DNA of 64,000 bases from Megascapheus bottae (Eukaryota; Chordata; Mammalia; Rodentia; Geomyidae): positions 1 through 64,000 of the forward strand of contig JANJXV010001757.1 in NCBI GenBank assembly GCA_024803745.1, given 5' to 3'. The position numbers and the translations under genes are program-made. Shown here in pieces: positions 1 through 13,151 of the stretch. Position 1 is the first letter of the stretch. Each line of letters begins with the position of its first letter. The notes under the pieces were generated by a model. The model searched no databases. It was not told where the DNA came from and saw nothing but the letters and a program-made list of their open reading frames with translations.

Positions 1-1710
1 ATTCTGAGACTTCACATACCTCCATTCTGACTTCACACAACTCCATTCTCTGACTTCCCACACCTCCATTCTATGATTTCACACACCTCCATTCTATGAC
101 TTCACACCCCTCCATTCTGTGACTTCACACACATTCATTCTGAGTTCGCACACCTCCATTCTGTGACTTCACACACCTCCATTCTGACTTCACACAGCTC
201 CATTCTATGACTTCACACACCTCCATTCTGTGCCTTCACACACCTCCATTGTATGACTTAACACACCTTCATTCTTACTTAACAAACATCCATTCTATGA
301 TTTCACACACCTCCATTCTATGACTTCACACACCTCCATTCTATGACTTCACACACCTCCATTCTGTGACTTCACACACCTCAATTCTGTGACTTCACAC
401 ACCTTCATTATGACTTAACACACATCCATTCTATCACTTCACACACCTCCATTCTGTGACTTCACACACCTCCATTGTGAGTTCACACACCTCCATTCTG
501 TGACTTCACACACCTCCATTGTGAGTTCACACACCTCCATTCTGTGACTTCACACACCTCCAATCTGACTTCACACAGCTCCATTCTGTGACTTCACACA
601 CCTCCCTTCTGTGACTTCACACACCTTCATTCTATGACTTCACACACCTCCATTCTATGACTTCACACACCTCCTTTCTGAGTTGACACACCTGAATTCT
701 GTGACTTCACACAACTCCATTCTATGATTTCACAAACCTCCATTCTATGACTTCACACACCTCCATTCTATGACTTCACACACCTCCTTTCTGAGTTGAC
801 ACACCTACATTCTATGACTTCACACACCTCCAATCTGACTTCACACACCTCCATTTTATGACTTCACACAATTCCATTCTGTGACTTCAAAATCCTCCAT
901 TCTATGACTTCACACACCTCCATTGTGACTTCACACACCATCATTCTATGTGTTCACACACCGCCATTCTGACTTCACTCACCTACATTCTATGACTTCA
1001 CACAGCTCCATTCTGACTTCATACAGCTCCATTCTATGACTTCGCACACATCTATTCTGACTTCACTCACCTCCATTCTGATTTCACACACCTCCATTCT
1101 CTGACGTCAAACACCTCCATTCTGTGACTTCAGACACCTCCATTCTATGACTTCACACACCTCCATTCTATGACTTCACACACCCCCATTGTGTGACTTC
1201 ACACACCTCCATTCTATGACTTCACACACCGCCATTCTGTGACTTCACACACCTCCATTCTGAGTTCACACACCTCCATTTTGTGATTTCACACACCTCC
1301 ATTCTGTGACTTCACACAACTCCATTCTATGACTTCACACACCTAAAATCTATGACTTCACAAACCTCCATTCTATGACTTCACACACCTAAAATCTATG
1401 ACTTCACAAACCTCCATTCTATGACTTCACACACCTCCATTCTGTGACTTCACACACCTCCATTCTATGACTTCACACACCTCCATTCTGTGACTTCACA
1501 CACCTGCATTCTATGACCTCACACACATCCATTCTATGACTTCGCACAGCTGCATTGTGACTTCACACACCTCCATTCTATCACTTCACACACATCCATT
1601 CTGACTTCACACGCTCCATTATATGACTTCACACAACTCCATCTGACTTCACACACCTCCATTCCATGACTTCACACACCTCCATTCGATGAATTCACAC
1701 ACCTTTCTTT
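1..1710. repeat. Region A HOR, left-truncated by the window edge
   Basis: The window opens inside a HOR at the GAGACTTCACATACC variant, which recurs near 3267, 7117 and 11420. The segment matches the HOR at about 11,416-13,151 with an offset of 11,415-11,441. It contains a doubled 46-bp segment carrying TAAAATC (near 1343 and 1389), a TGACGTCA variant at 1102-1109, and ends at the GTCTTCATGC marker, where the preceding unit is shortened to CCTTTCTTTG. Confidence 0.85.
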
Positions 1711-3086
1711 GTCTTCATGCACCTCCATTCTATGAGTAAACACCCCTCCATTCTATGACTTCACACAACTCCATTCTGACTTCACACACCTCCATTCTGT
1801 GACTTCGCACACCTCCATTCTGACTTCACACAGCTCCATTCTCTGACTTCCCACACCTCCATTCCATGATTTCACACACCTCCATTCTATGACTTCACAC
1901 ACCTCCATTCTGTGACTTCACACACCTCCATTGTATTGCTTAACACACCTTCATCCTTACTTAACAAACATCCATTCTATAATTTCACACACCTCCATTC
2001 TATGACTTCACACACCTCCTTTCTATGACTTCACACACCTCCATTCTGTGACTTCACACACTTCAATTCTGTGACTTCACACACCTCCATTATGACTTCA
2101 CACACATCCATTCTATGACTTCACACACCTCCATTCTATCACTTCACACACCTCCATTCTGTGACTTCACACCCCTCCATTGTGAGTTCACACACCTCCA
2201 TTCTGTGACTTCACACGCCTCCAATCTGACTTCACACAGCTCCATTCTATGACTTCACACACCTCCATTCTGTGACTTCACACACCTCTCCACTCTATGA
2301 CTTCACACACCTCCATTCTATGACTTCACACACCTCCTTTCTGAGTTGACACACCTCAATTCCGTGACTTCACACAACTCCATTCTATGATTTCACACAC
2401 CTCCATTCTATGACTTAACACACCTCCATTCTATGACTTCACACACCTCCTTTCTGAGTTGACACACCTCCATTCTATGACTTCACACACCTCCAATCTG
2501 ACTTCACACACCTCCATTTTATGACTTCACACACTTTCCATTCTGTGACTTCAAAAACCTCCATTCTATGACTTCACACACCTCCATTGTGACTTCACAC
2601 ACCATCATTCTATGAGTTCACAAACCGCCATTCTGACTTCACTCACCTCCATTCTATGACTTCACACACCTAAAATCTATGACTTCACAAACCTCCATTT
2701 TGTGATTTCACACACCTCCATTCTGTGACTTCACACACCTCCATTCTATGACTTCACACACCTAAAATCTATGACTTCACAAACCTCCATTCTATGACTT
2801 CACACACCTCCATTCTGTGACTTCACACACCTCCATTCTATGACTTCACACACCTCCATTCTGTGACTTCACACACCTGCATTCTATGACCTCACACACA
2901 TCCATTCTATGACTTCGCACAGCTGCATTGTGACTTCACACACATCCATTCTATGACTTCACACACCTCCATTCTGACTTCCCACGCTCCATTCTATGAC
3001 TTCACACAACTCCATCTGACTTCACACACCTCCATTCCATGATTTCACACACCTCCATTTGATAAATTCACACACCTCCATTCTTT
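1711..3086. repeat. Region A HOR, deleted copy (1,376 bp)
   Basis: This marker-to-marker interval is about 400 bp shorter than the corresponding HOR at 13,152-14,926 (1,775 bp). The shortage is explained by two internal losses: about 110 bp near 1,860-1,930, where the TTCGCACACC and GTGCCTTCAC variants are missing, and about 290 bp near 2,640-2,700, where GACGTAAAGC and its neighbours are missing and the sequence jumps straight to TAAAATC. Both are whole-unit losses that keep the 21/23 phase, as expected from unequal exchange. Confidence 0.75.
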
Positions 3087-3129
3087 GTCTTCATGCACCT
3101 CCATTCTATGAGTTCACACACCTCCATTC

Positions 3130-6100
3130 TATGACTTCACACAACTCCATTCTGACTTCACACACCTCCATTCTATGACTTCACACACCTCCATTCTATT
3201 ACTTCACACACCTAGATTCTGTGACTTCACACACCTTCAATCTGAGTTCTCACACCTCCATTCTGAGACTTCACATACCTCCATTCTGACTTCACACAGC
3301 TCCATTCTCTGACTTCCACACCTCCATTCTATGATTTCACACACCTCCATTCTATGACTTCACACCCCTCCATTCTGTGACTTCACACACCTCCATTCTG
3401 AGTTCGAACACCTCCATTCTGTGACTTCACACACCTCCATTCTGACTTCACACAGCTCCATTCTATGACTTCACACACCTCCATTCTGTGCCTTCACACA
3501 CCTCCATTGTATGACTTAACACACCTTCATTCTTACTTAACAAACATCCATTCTATGATTTCACACACCTCCATTCTATGACTTCACACACCTCCATTCT
3601 ATGACTTCACACACCTCCATTCTGTGACTTCACACACCTCAATTCTGTGACTTCACACACCTTCATTATGACTTAACACACATCCATTCTATCACTTCAC
3701 ACACCTCCATTCTGTGACTTCACACACCTCCATTGTGAGTTCACACACCTCCATTCTGTGACTTCACACACCTCCATTGTATGACTTAACACACCTTCAT
3801 TCTTACTTAACAAACATCCAGTCTATGATTTCACACACCTCCATTCTATGACTTCACACACCTCCATTCTATGACTTCACACACCTCCATTCTGTGACTT
3901 CACACACCTCAATTCTGTGACTTCACACACCTCCATTATGACTTCACACAAATCCATTCTATGACTTCACACACCTCCATTCTATCACTTCACACACCTC
4001 CATTCTGTGACTTCACACACCTCCATTGTGAGTTCACACACCTCCATTCTGTGACTTCACACACCTCCAATCTGACTTCACACAGCTCCATTCTATGACT
4101 TCACACACCTCCATTCTGTGACTTCACACACCTCCATTCTATGACTTCACACACCTCCATTGTGACTTCACACACCTCCATTCTATGACTTCACACAACT
4201 CCATTCTGACTTCACACACCTCCATTCTGTGACTTCACACACCTCCATTATATGACTTCACACACCTCCATTCTGTGACTTCACACACATCCATTCTATG
4301 ACTTCACACACCTCCATTCTGTGACTTCACACACCTACATTGTGACTTCACACACCTCCATTCTGACTTCACACACCTCAATTCTGTGACTTCACACAAC
4401 TCCATTCTGTGATTTCACACACCTCCTCCATTCTATGACTTCACACACCTCCATTCTATGACTTCACACACCTACTATCTGAGTTGACACACCTCCATTC
4501 TATGACTTCACACACCTCCAATCTGACTTCACACACCTCCATGTTATGACTTCACACAGTTCCATTCTGTGACTTCAAAAACCTCCATTCTATGACTTCA
4601 CACACCTCCATTGTGACTTCACACACCATCATTCTATGAGTTCACACACCGCCATTCTGACTTCACTCACCTCCATTCTATGACTTCACACAGGTCCATT
4701 CTGACTTCACACAGCTCCATTCTATGACTTCGCACACATCTATTCTGACTTCACTCACCTCCATTCTGATTTCACACACCTCCATTCTCTGACGTCAAAC
4801 ACCTCCATTCTGTGACTTCAGACACCTCCATTCTATGACTTCACACACCTCCATTCTATGACTTCACACACCCCCATTGTGTGACTTCACACACCTCCAT
4901 TCTATGACTTCACACACCTCCATTCTGTGACTTCACACACCTCCATTCTGAGTTCACACACCTCCATTTTGTGATTTCACACACCTCCATTCTGTGACTT
5001 CACACACCTCCATTCTATGACTTCACACACCTAAAATCTATGACTTCACAAACCTGCATTCTATGACTTCACACACCTCCATTCTGTGACTTCACACACC
5101 TCCATTCTATGACTTCACACACCTCCATTCTGTGACTTCACACACCTGCATTCTATGACCTCACACACATCCATTCTATGACTTCGCACAGCTGCATTGT
5201 GACTTACACACCTCCATTCTATGACTTCACACACCTCCATTCTGACTTCACACGCTCCATTATATGACTTCACACAACTCCATCTCACTTCACACAGCTC
5301 CATTGTATGACTTCACACAGCTCCATTCTGACTTCACACAGCTCCATTCTATGACTTCGCACACATCTATTCTGACTTCACTCACCTCCATTCTGATTTC
5401 ACACACCTCCATTCTCTGACGTCAAACACCTCCATTCTGTGACTTCACACACCTCCATTCTATAACTTTACACACCTGCATTGTGACTTCCCACATCTCC
5501 AATCTGAGTTCACACACCTCCGTTCTGACTTCACACACCTCCATTCTATGACTTCACAAACCTCCATTCTGTGACTTCACACACCTGAATTCTCTGACTT
5601 CACACGCCTCTATTATGACTTCACACACCTCCATTCTATGACTTCACACACTTCCATTCTATGACTTCACACACCTAGATTCTGTGACTTCACACACCTT
5701 CACTCTGAGTTCTCACACCTCCATTCTGTGACTTCACACACCTCCATTCTGACTTCACACAGCTCCATAAAATGACTTCACACACCTCCATTCTGTGACT
5801 TCGCACACCTCCATTCTGACTTCACACAGCTCCATTCTCTGACTTCCCACACCTCCATTCTATGATTTCACACACCTCCATTCTATGACTTCACACACCT
5901 CCATTCTGTGACTTCACACACCTCCATTCTGAGTTCGCACACCTCCATTCTGTGACTTCACACACCTCCATTCTGACTTCACACAGCTCCATTCTATGAC
6001 TTCACACACCTCCATTCTGTGCCTTCACACACCTCCATTGTATTGCTTAACACACCTTCATCCTTACTTAACAAACATCCATTCTATGATTTCACACACC

Positions 6101-6982
6101 TCCATTCTATGACTTCACACACCTCCTTTCTATGACTTCACACACCTCCATTCTGTGACTTCACACACCTCAATTCTGTGACTTCACACACCTCCATTAT
6201 GACTTCACACACATCCATTCTATGACTTCACACACCTCCATTCTATCACTTCACACACCTCCATTCTGTGACTTCACACACCTCCATTGTGAGTTCACAC
6301 ACCTCCATTCTGTGACTTCACACACCTCCAATCTGACTTCACACAGCTCCATTCTATGACTTCACACACCTCCATTCTGTGACTTCACACACCTCCACTC
6401 TATGACTTCATACACCTCCATTCTATGACTTCACACACCTCCTTTCTGAGTTGACACACCTCAATTCCGTGACTTCACACAACTCCATTCTATGATTTCA
6501 CACACCTCCATTCTATGACTTAACACACCTCCATTCTATGATTTCACACACCTCCTTTCTGAGTTGACACACCTCCATTCTATGACTTCACACACCTCCA
6601 ATCTGACTTCACACACCTCCATTTTATGACTTCACACACTTCCATTCTGTGACTTCAAAAACCTCCATTCTATGACTTCACACACCTCCATTGTGACTTC
6701 ACACACCATCATTCTATGAGTTCACAAACCGCCATTCTGACTTCACTCACCTCCATTCTATGACTTCACACAGCTCCATTCTGACTTCACACAGCTCCAT
6801 TCTATGACTTCGCACACATCTATTCTGACTTCACTCACCTCCATTCTGATTTCACACACCTCCATTCTCTGACGTAAAGCACCTCCATTCTGTGACTTCA
6901 CACACCTCCATTCTATGACTTCACAATCTCCATTCTATGACTTCACACACCCCAATTGTGTGACTTCACACACCTCCATTCT
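3130..6982. repeat. 3.85-kb duplication, copy 1
   Basis: The segment is repeated immediately downstream with a constant offset of 3,853 bp: GTGCCTTCAC at 3488 and 7341, GACGTAAAGC at 6871 and 10,724. The offset is 3,852 before a single missing C at about 3311 (GACTTCCACACC here, GACTTCCCACACC in copy 2). By eye there are only a few tens of substitutions, for example CACACAAATCC versus CACACACATCC near 3950. Each copy contains two region A HORs, a local 270-bp duplication, and a patch (about 5,455-5,720) with region B-type variants such as CTCCGTTCTG and CCTAGATTC. The matching context upstream of 3130 and 6983 places the junction within a few units. Confidence 0.9.
3508..4047. repeat. Local doublet of a 270-bp HOR segment
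   Basis: The sequence running from GTATGACTTAACAC through CTTACTTAACAAAC to GTGAGTTCAC occurs twice in tandem, starting at 3508 and 3778. The second copy carries CCAGTC where the first has CCATTC, and an additional unit. The same doublet is present in the downstream 3.85-kb copy at about 7361 and 7631, so it predates that duplication. Other region A HORs (for example near 11,664) have only one copy of the marker. Confidence 0.8.
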
Positions 6983-9900
6983 ATGACTTCACACAACTCC
7001 ATTCTGACTTCACACACCTCCATTCTATGACTTCACACACCTCCATTCTATTACTTCACACACCTAGATTCTGTGACTTCACACACCTTCAATCTGAGTT
7101 CTCACACCTCCATTCTGAGACTTCACATACCTCCATTCTGACTTCACACAGCTCCATTCTCTGACTTCCCACACCTCCATTCTATGATTTCACACACCTC
7201 CATTCTATGACTTCACACCCCTCCATTCTGTGACTTCACACACCTCCATTCTGAGTTCGCACACCTCCATTCTGTGACTTCACACACCTCCATTCTGACT
7301 TCACACAGCTCCATTCTATGACTTCACACACCTCCATTCTGTGCCTTCACACACCTCCATTGTATGACTTAACACACCTTCATTCTTACTTAACAAACAT
7401 CCATTCTATGATTTCACACACCTCCATTCTATGACTTCACACACCTCCATTCTATGACTTCACACACCTCCATTCTGTGACTTCACACACCTCAATTCTG
7501 TGACTTCACACACCTTCATTATGACTTAACACACATCCATTCTATCACTTCACACACCTCCATTCTGTGACTTCACACACCTCCATTGTGAGTTCACACA
7601 CCTCCATTCTGTGACTTCACACACCTCCATTGTATGACTTAACACACCTTCATTCTTACTTAACAAACATCCAGTCTATGATTTCACACACCTCCATTCT
7701 ATGACTTCACACACCTCCATTCTATGACTTCACACACCTCCATTCTGTGACTTCACACACCTCAATTCTGTGACTTCACACACCTCCATTATGACTTCAC
7801 ACACATCCATTCTATGACTTCACACACCTCCATTCTATCACTTCACACACCTCCATTCTGTGACTTCACACACCTCCATTGTGAGTTCACACACCTCCAT
7901 TCTGTGACTTCACACACCTCCAATCTGACTTCACACAGCTCCATTCTATGACTTCACACACCTCCATTCTGTGACTTCACACACCTCCATTCTATGACTT
8001 CACACACCTCCATTGTGACTTCACACACCTCCATTCTATGACTTCACACAACTCCATTCTGACTTCACACACCTCCATTCTGTGACTTCACACACCTCCA
8101 TTTTATGACTTCACACACCTCCATTCTGTGACTTCACACACCTCCATTCTATGACTTCACACACCTCCATTCTGTGACTTCACACACCTACATTGTGACT
8201 TCACACACCTCCATTCTGACTTCACACACCTCAATTCTGTGACTTCACACAACTCCATTCTGTGATTTCACACACCTCCTCCATTCTATGACTTCACACA
8301 CCTCCATTCTATGACTTCACACACCTCCTATCTGAGTTGACACACCTCCATTCTATGACTTCACACACCTCCAATCTGACTTCACACACCTCCATATTAT
8401 GACTTCACACAGTTCCATTCTGTGACTTCAAAAACCTCCATTCTATGACTTCACACACCTCCATTGTGACTTCACACACCATCATTCTATGAGTTCACAC
8501 ACCGCCATTCTGACTTCACTCACCTCCATTCTATGACTTCACACAGGTCCATTCTGACTTCACACAGCTCCATTCTATGACTTCGCACACATCTATTCTG
8601 ACTTCACTCACCTCCATTCTGATTTCACACACCTCCATTCTCTGACGTCAAACACCTCCATTCTGTGACTTCAGACACCTCCATTCTATGACTTCACACA
8701 CCTCCATTCTATGACTTCACACACCCCCATTGTGTGACTTCACACACCTCCATTCTATGACTTCACACACCTCCATTTTGTGACTTCACACACCTCCATT
8801 CTGAGTTCACACACCTCCATTTTGTGATTTCACACACCTCCATTCTGTGACTTCACACACCTCCATTCTATGACTTCACACACCTAAAATCTATGACTTC
8901 ACAAACCTGCATTCTATGACTTCACACACCTCCATTCTGTGACTTCACACACCCCCATTCTATGACTTCACACACCTCCATTCTGTGACTTCACACACCT
9001 GCATTCTATGACCTCACACACATCCATTCTATGACTTCGCACAGCTGCATTGTGACTTACACACCTCCATTCTATGACTTCACACACCTCCATTCTGACT
9101 TCACACGCTCCATTATATGACTTCACACAACTCCATCTCACTTCACACAGCTCCATTCTATGACTTCACACAGCTCCATTCTGACTTCACACAGCTCCAT
9201 TCTATGACTTCGCACACATCTATTCTGACTTCACTCACCTCCATTCTGATTTCACACACCTCCATTCTCTGACGTCAAACACCTCCATTCTGTGACTTCA
9301 CACACCTCCATTCTATAACTTCACACACCTGCATTGTGACTTCCCACATCTCCAATCTGAGTTCACACACCTCCGTTCTGACTTCACACACCTCCATTCT
9401 ATGACTTCACACACCTCCATTCTGTGACTTCACACACCTGAATTCTCTGACTTCACACGCCTCTATTATGACTTCACACACCTCCATTCTATGACTTCAC
9501 ACACTTCCATTCTATGACTTCACACACCTAGATTCTGTGACTTCACACACCTTCACTCTGAGTTCTCACACCTCCATTCTGTGACTTCACACACCTCCAT
9601 TCTGACTTCACACAGCTCCATAAAATGACTTCACCCACCTCCATTCTGTGACTTCGCACACCTCCATTCTGACTTCACACAGCTCCATTCTCTGACTTCC
9701 CACACCTCCATTCTATGATTTCACACACCTCCATTCTATGACTTCACACACCTCCATTCTGTGACTTCACACACCTCCATTCTGAGTTCGCACACCTCCA
9801 TTCTGTGACTTCACACACCTCCATTCTGACTTCACACAGCTCCATTCTATGACTTCACACACCTCCATTCTGTGCCTTCACACACCTCCATTGTATTGCT

Positions 9901-10835
9901 TAACACACCTTCATCCTTACTTAACAAACATCCATTCTATGATTTCACACACCTCCATTCTATGACTTCACACACCTCCTTTCTATGACTTCACACACCT
10001 CCATTCTGTGACTTCACACACCTCAATTCTGTGACTTCACACACCTCCATTATGACTTCACACACATCCATTCTATGACTTCACACACCTCCATTCTATC
10101 ACTTCACACACCTCCATTCTGTGACTTCACACACCTCCATTGTGAGTTCACACACCTCCATTCTGTGACTTCACACACCTCCAATCTGACTTCACACAGC
10201 TCCATTCTATGACTTCACACACCTCCATTCTGTGACTTCACACACCTCCACTCTATGACTTCACACACCTCCATTCTATGACTTCACACACCTCCTTTCT
10301 GAGTTGACACACCTCAATTCCGTGACTTCACACAACTCCATTCTATGATTTCACACACCTCCATTCTATGACTTAACACACCTCCATTCTATGACTTCAC
10401 ACACCTCCTTTCTGAGTTGACACACCTCCATTCTATGACTTCACACACCTCCAATCTGACTTCACACACCTCCATTTTATGACTTCACACACTTCCATTC
10501 TGTGACTTCAAAAACCTCCATTCTATGACTTCACACACCTCCATTGTGACTTCACACACCGTCATTCTATGAGTTCACAAACCGCCATTCTGACTTCACT
10601 CACCTCCATTCTATGACTTCACACAGCTCCATTCTGACTTCACACAGCTCCATTCTATGACTTCGCACTAATCTATTCTGACTTCACTCACCTCCATTCT
10701 GATTTCACACACCTCCATTCTCTGACGTAAAGCATCTCCATTCTGTGACTTCACACACCTCCATTCTATGACTTCACACACCTCCATTCTATGACTTCAC
10801 ACACCCCCATTTTGTGACTTCACACACCTCCATTC
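6983..10835. repeat. 3.85-kb duplication, copy 2
   Basis: Near-identical to the preceding 3.85 kb. The match fails after about 10,840, where this copy continues with GTGACTGCACACACC while copy 1 runs into ACAACTCCATTCTGAC and re-enters the start of the duplicated unit. Private differences include TTTTATG near 8101 (TATATG in copy 1), CATATTATG near 8393 (CATGTTATG in copy 1), TTCTATGAC near 9155 (TTGTATGAC in copy 1) and CACTAATC near 10,668. Confidence 0.9.
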
Positions 10836-11288
10836 TATGACTTCACACACCTCCATTCTGTGACTGCACACACCTCCATTCTGAGTTCACACACCTCCAT
10901 TTTGTGATTTCACACACCTCCATTCTGTGACTTCACACACCTCCATTCTATGACTTCACACACCTAAAATCTATGACTTCACAAACCTCCATTCTATGAC
11001 TTCACACACCTCCATTCTGTGACTTCACACACCTCCATTCTATGACTTCACACACCTCCATTCTGTGACTTCACACACCTGCATTCTATGACCTCACACA
11101 CATCCATTCTATGACTTCGCACAGCTGCATTGTGACTTCACACACCTCCATTCTATGACTTCACACACCTCCATTCTGACTTCCCACGCTCCATTATATG
11201 ACTTCACACAACTCCATCTGACTTCACACACCTCCATTCCATGATTTCACACACCTCCATTCGATAAATTCACACACCTCCATTCTTT
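10836..11288. repeat. Tail of a region A HOR after the 3.85-kb duplication
   Basis: Ordinary 21/23-bp units in region A order: GACTGCACAC, TTTTGTGATTTC, TAAAATC (near 10,968), GACCTCACAC (near 11,090), GCACAGCTG and CCATCTGAC, ending at the GTCTTCATGC marker. Nothing but the array is visible here. Confidence 0.8.
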
Positions 11289-13151
11289 GTCTTCATGCAC
11301 TTCCATTCTATGAGTTCACACACCTCCATTCTATGACTTCACACAACTCCATTCTGACTTCACACACCTAGATTCTGTGACTTCACACACCTTCAATCTG
11401 AGTTCTCACACCTCCATTCTGAGACTTCACATACCTCCATTCTGACTTCACACAGCTCCATTCTCTGACTTCCCACACCTCCATTCTATGATTTCACACA
11501 CCTCCATTCTATGACTTCACACCCCTCCATTTTGTGACTTCACACACCTCCATTCTGAGTTCGCACACCTCCATTCTGTGACTTCACACACCTCCATTCT
11601 GACTTCACACAGCTCCATTCTATGACTTCACACACCTCCATTCTGTGCCTTCACACACCTCCATTGTATGACTTAACACACCTTCATTCTTACTTAACAA
11701 ACATCCATTCTGTGATTTCACACACCTCCATTCTATGACTTCACACACCTCCATTCTATGACTTCACACACCTCCATTCTGTGACTTCACACACCTCAAT
11801 TCTGTGACTTCACACACCTTCATTATGACTTAACACACATCCATTCTATCACTTCACACACTTCCATTCTGTGACTTCACACACCTCCATTGTGAGTTCA
11901 CACACATCCATTCTGTGACTTCACACACCTCCATTTTGAGTTCACACACCTCCATTCTGTGACTTCACACACCTCCAATCTGACTTCACACAGCTCCATT
12001 CTGTGACTTCACACACCTCCATTCTGTGACTTCACACACCTTCAATCTATGACTTCAAACACCTCCATTCTATGACTTCACACACCTCCTTTCTGAGTTG
12101 ACACACCTGAATTCTGTGACTTCACACAACTCCATTCTATGATTTCACAAACCTCCATTCTATGACTTCACACACCTCCATTCTATGACTTCACACACCT
12201 CCTTTCTGAGTTGACACACCTCCATTCTATGACTTCACACACCTCCAATCTGACTTCACACACCTCCATTTTATGACTTCACACACTTCCATTCTGTGAC
12301 TTCAAAAACCTCCATTCTATGACTTCACACACCTCCATTGTGACTTCACACACCATCATTCTATGAGTTCACACACCGCCATTCTGACTTTACTCACCTA
12401 CATTCTATGACTTCAAACAGCTCCATTCTGACTTCATACAGCTCCATTCTATGACTTCGCACACATCTATTCTGACTTCACTCACCTCCATTCTGATTTC
12501 ACACACCTCCATTCTCTGACGTCAAACACCTCCATTCTGTGACTTCACACACCTCCATTCTATGACTTCACACACCTCCATTCTATGACTTCACACACCC
12601 CCATTGTGTGACTTCACACACCTCCATTCTATGACTTCACACACCGCCATTCTGTGACTTCACACACCTCCATTCTGAGTTCACACACCTCCATTTTGTG
12701 ATTTCACACACCTCCATTCTGTGACTTCACACACCTCCATTCTATGACTTCACACACCTAAAATCTATGACTTCACAAACCTCCATTCTATGACTTCACA
12801 CACCTCCATTCTGTGACTTCACACACCTAAAATCTATGACTTCACAAACCTCCATTCTATGACTTCACACACCTCCATTCTGTGACTTCACACACCTCCA
12901 TTCTATGACTTCACACACCTCCATTCTGTGACTTCACACACCTGCATTCTATGACCTCACACACATCCATTCTATGACTTCGCACAGCTGCATTGTGACT
13001 TCACACACCTCCATTCTATCACTTCACACACATCCATTATGACTTCACACGCTCCATTATATGACTTCACACAACTCCATCTGACTTCACACACCTCCAT
13101 TCCATGACTTCACACACCTCCATTCGATGAATTCACACACCTGCATTCTTT
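11289..13151. repeat. Region A HOR (1,863 bp)
   Basis: A full HOR between GTCTTCATGC markers, of the GTATGACTTAACAC subtype (near 11,664). It contains CATACAGCTCC (near 12,433), TGACGTCA at 12,517-12,524 and a doubled TAAAATC segment (near 12,772 and 12,832). It corresponds to window positions 1-1710 and to 16,656-18,494. Confidence 0.85.

Noticed and set aside
602..625. PRDM9-type hotspot heptamer CCTCCCT near 603
   Set aside because: It is a rare single-base variant of CCTCCAT. The species is unknown and PRDM9 motifs differ between species, so it supports nothing by itself.
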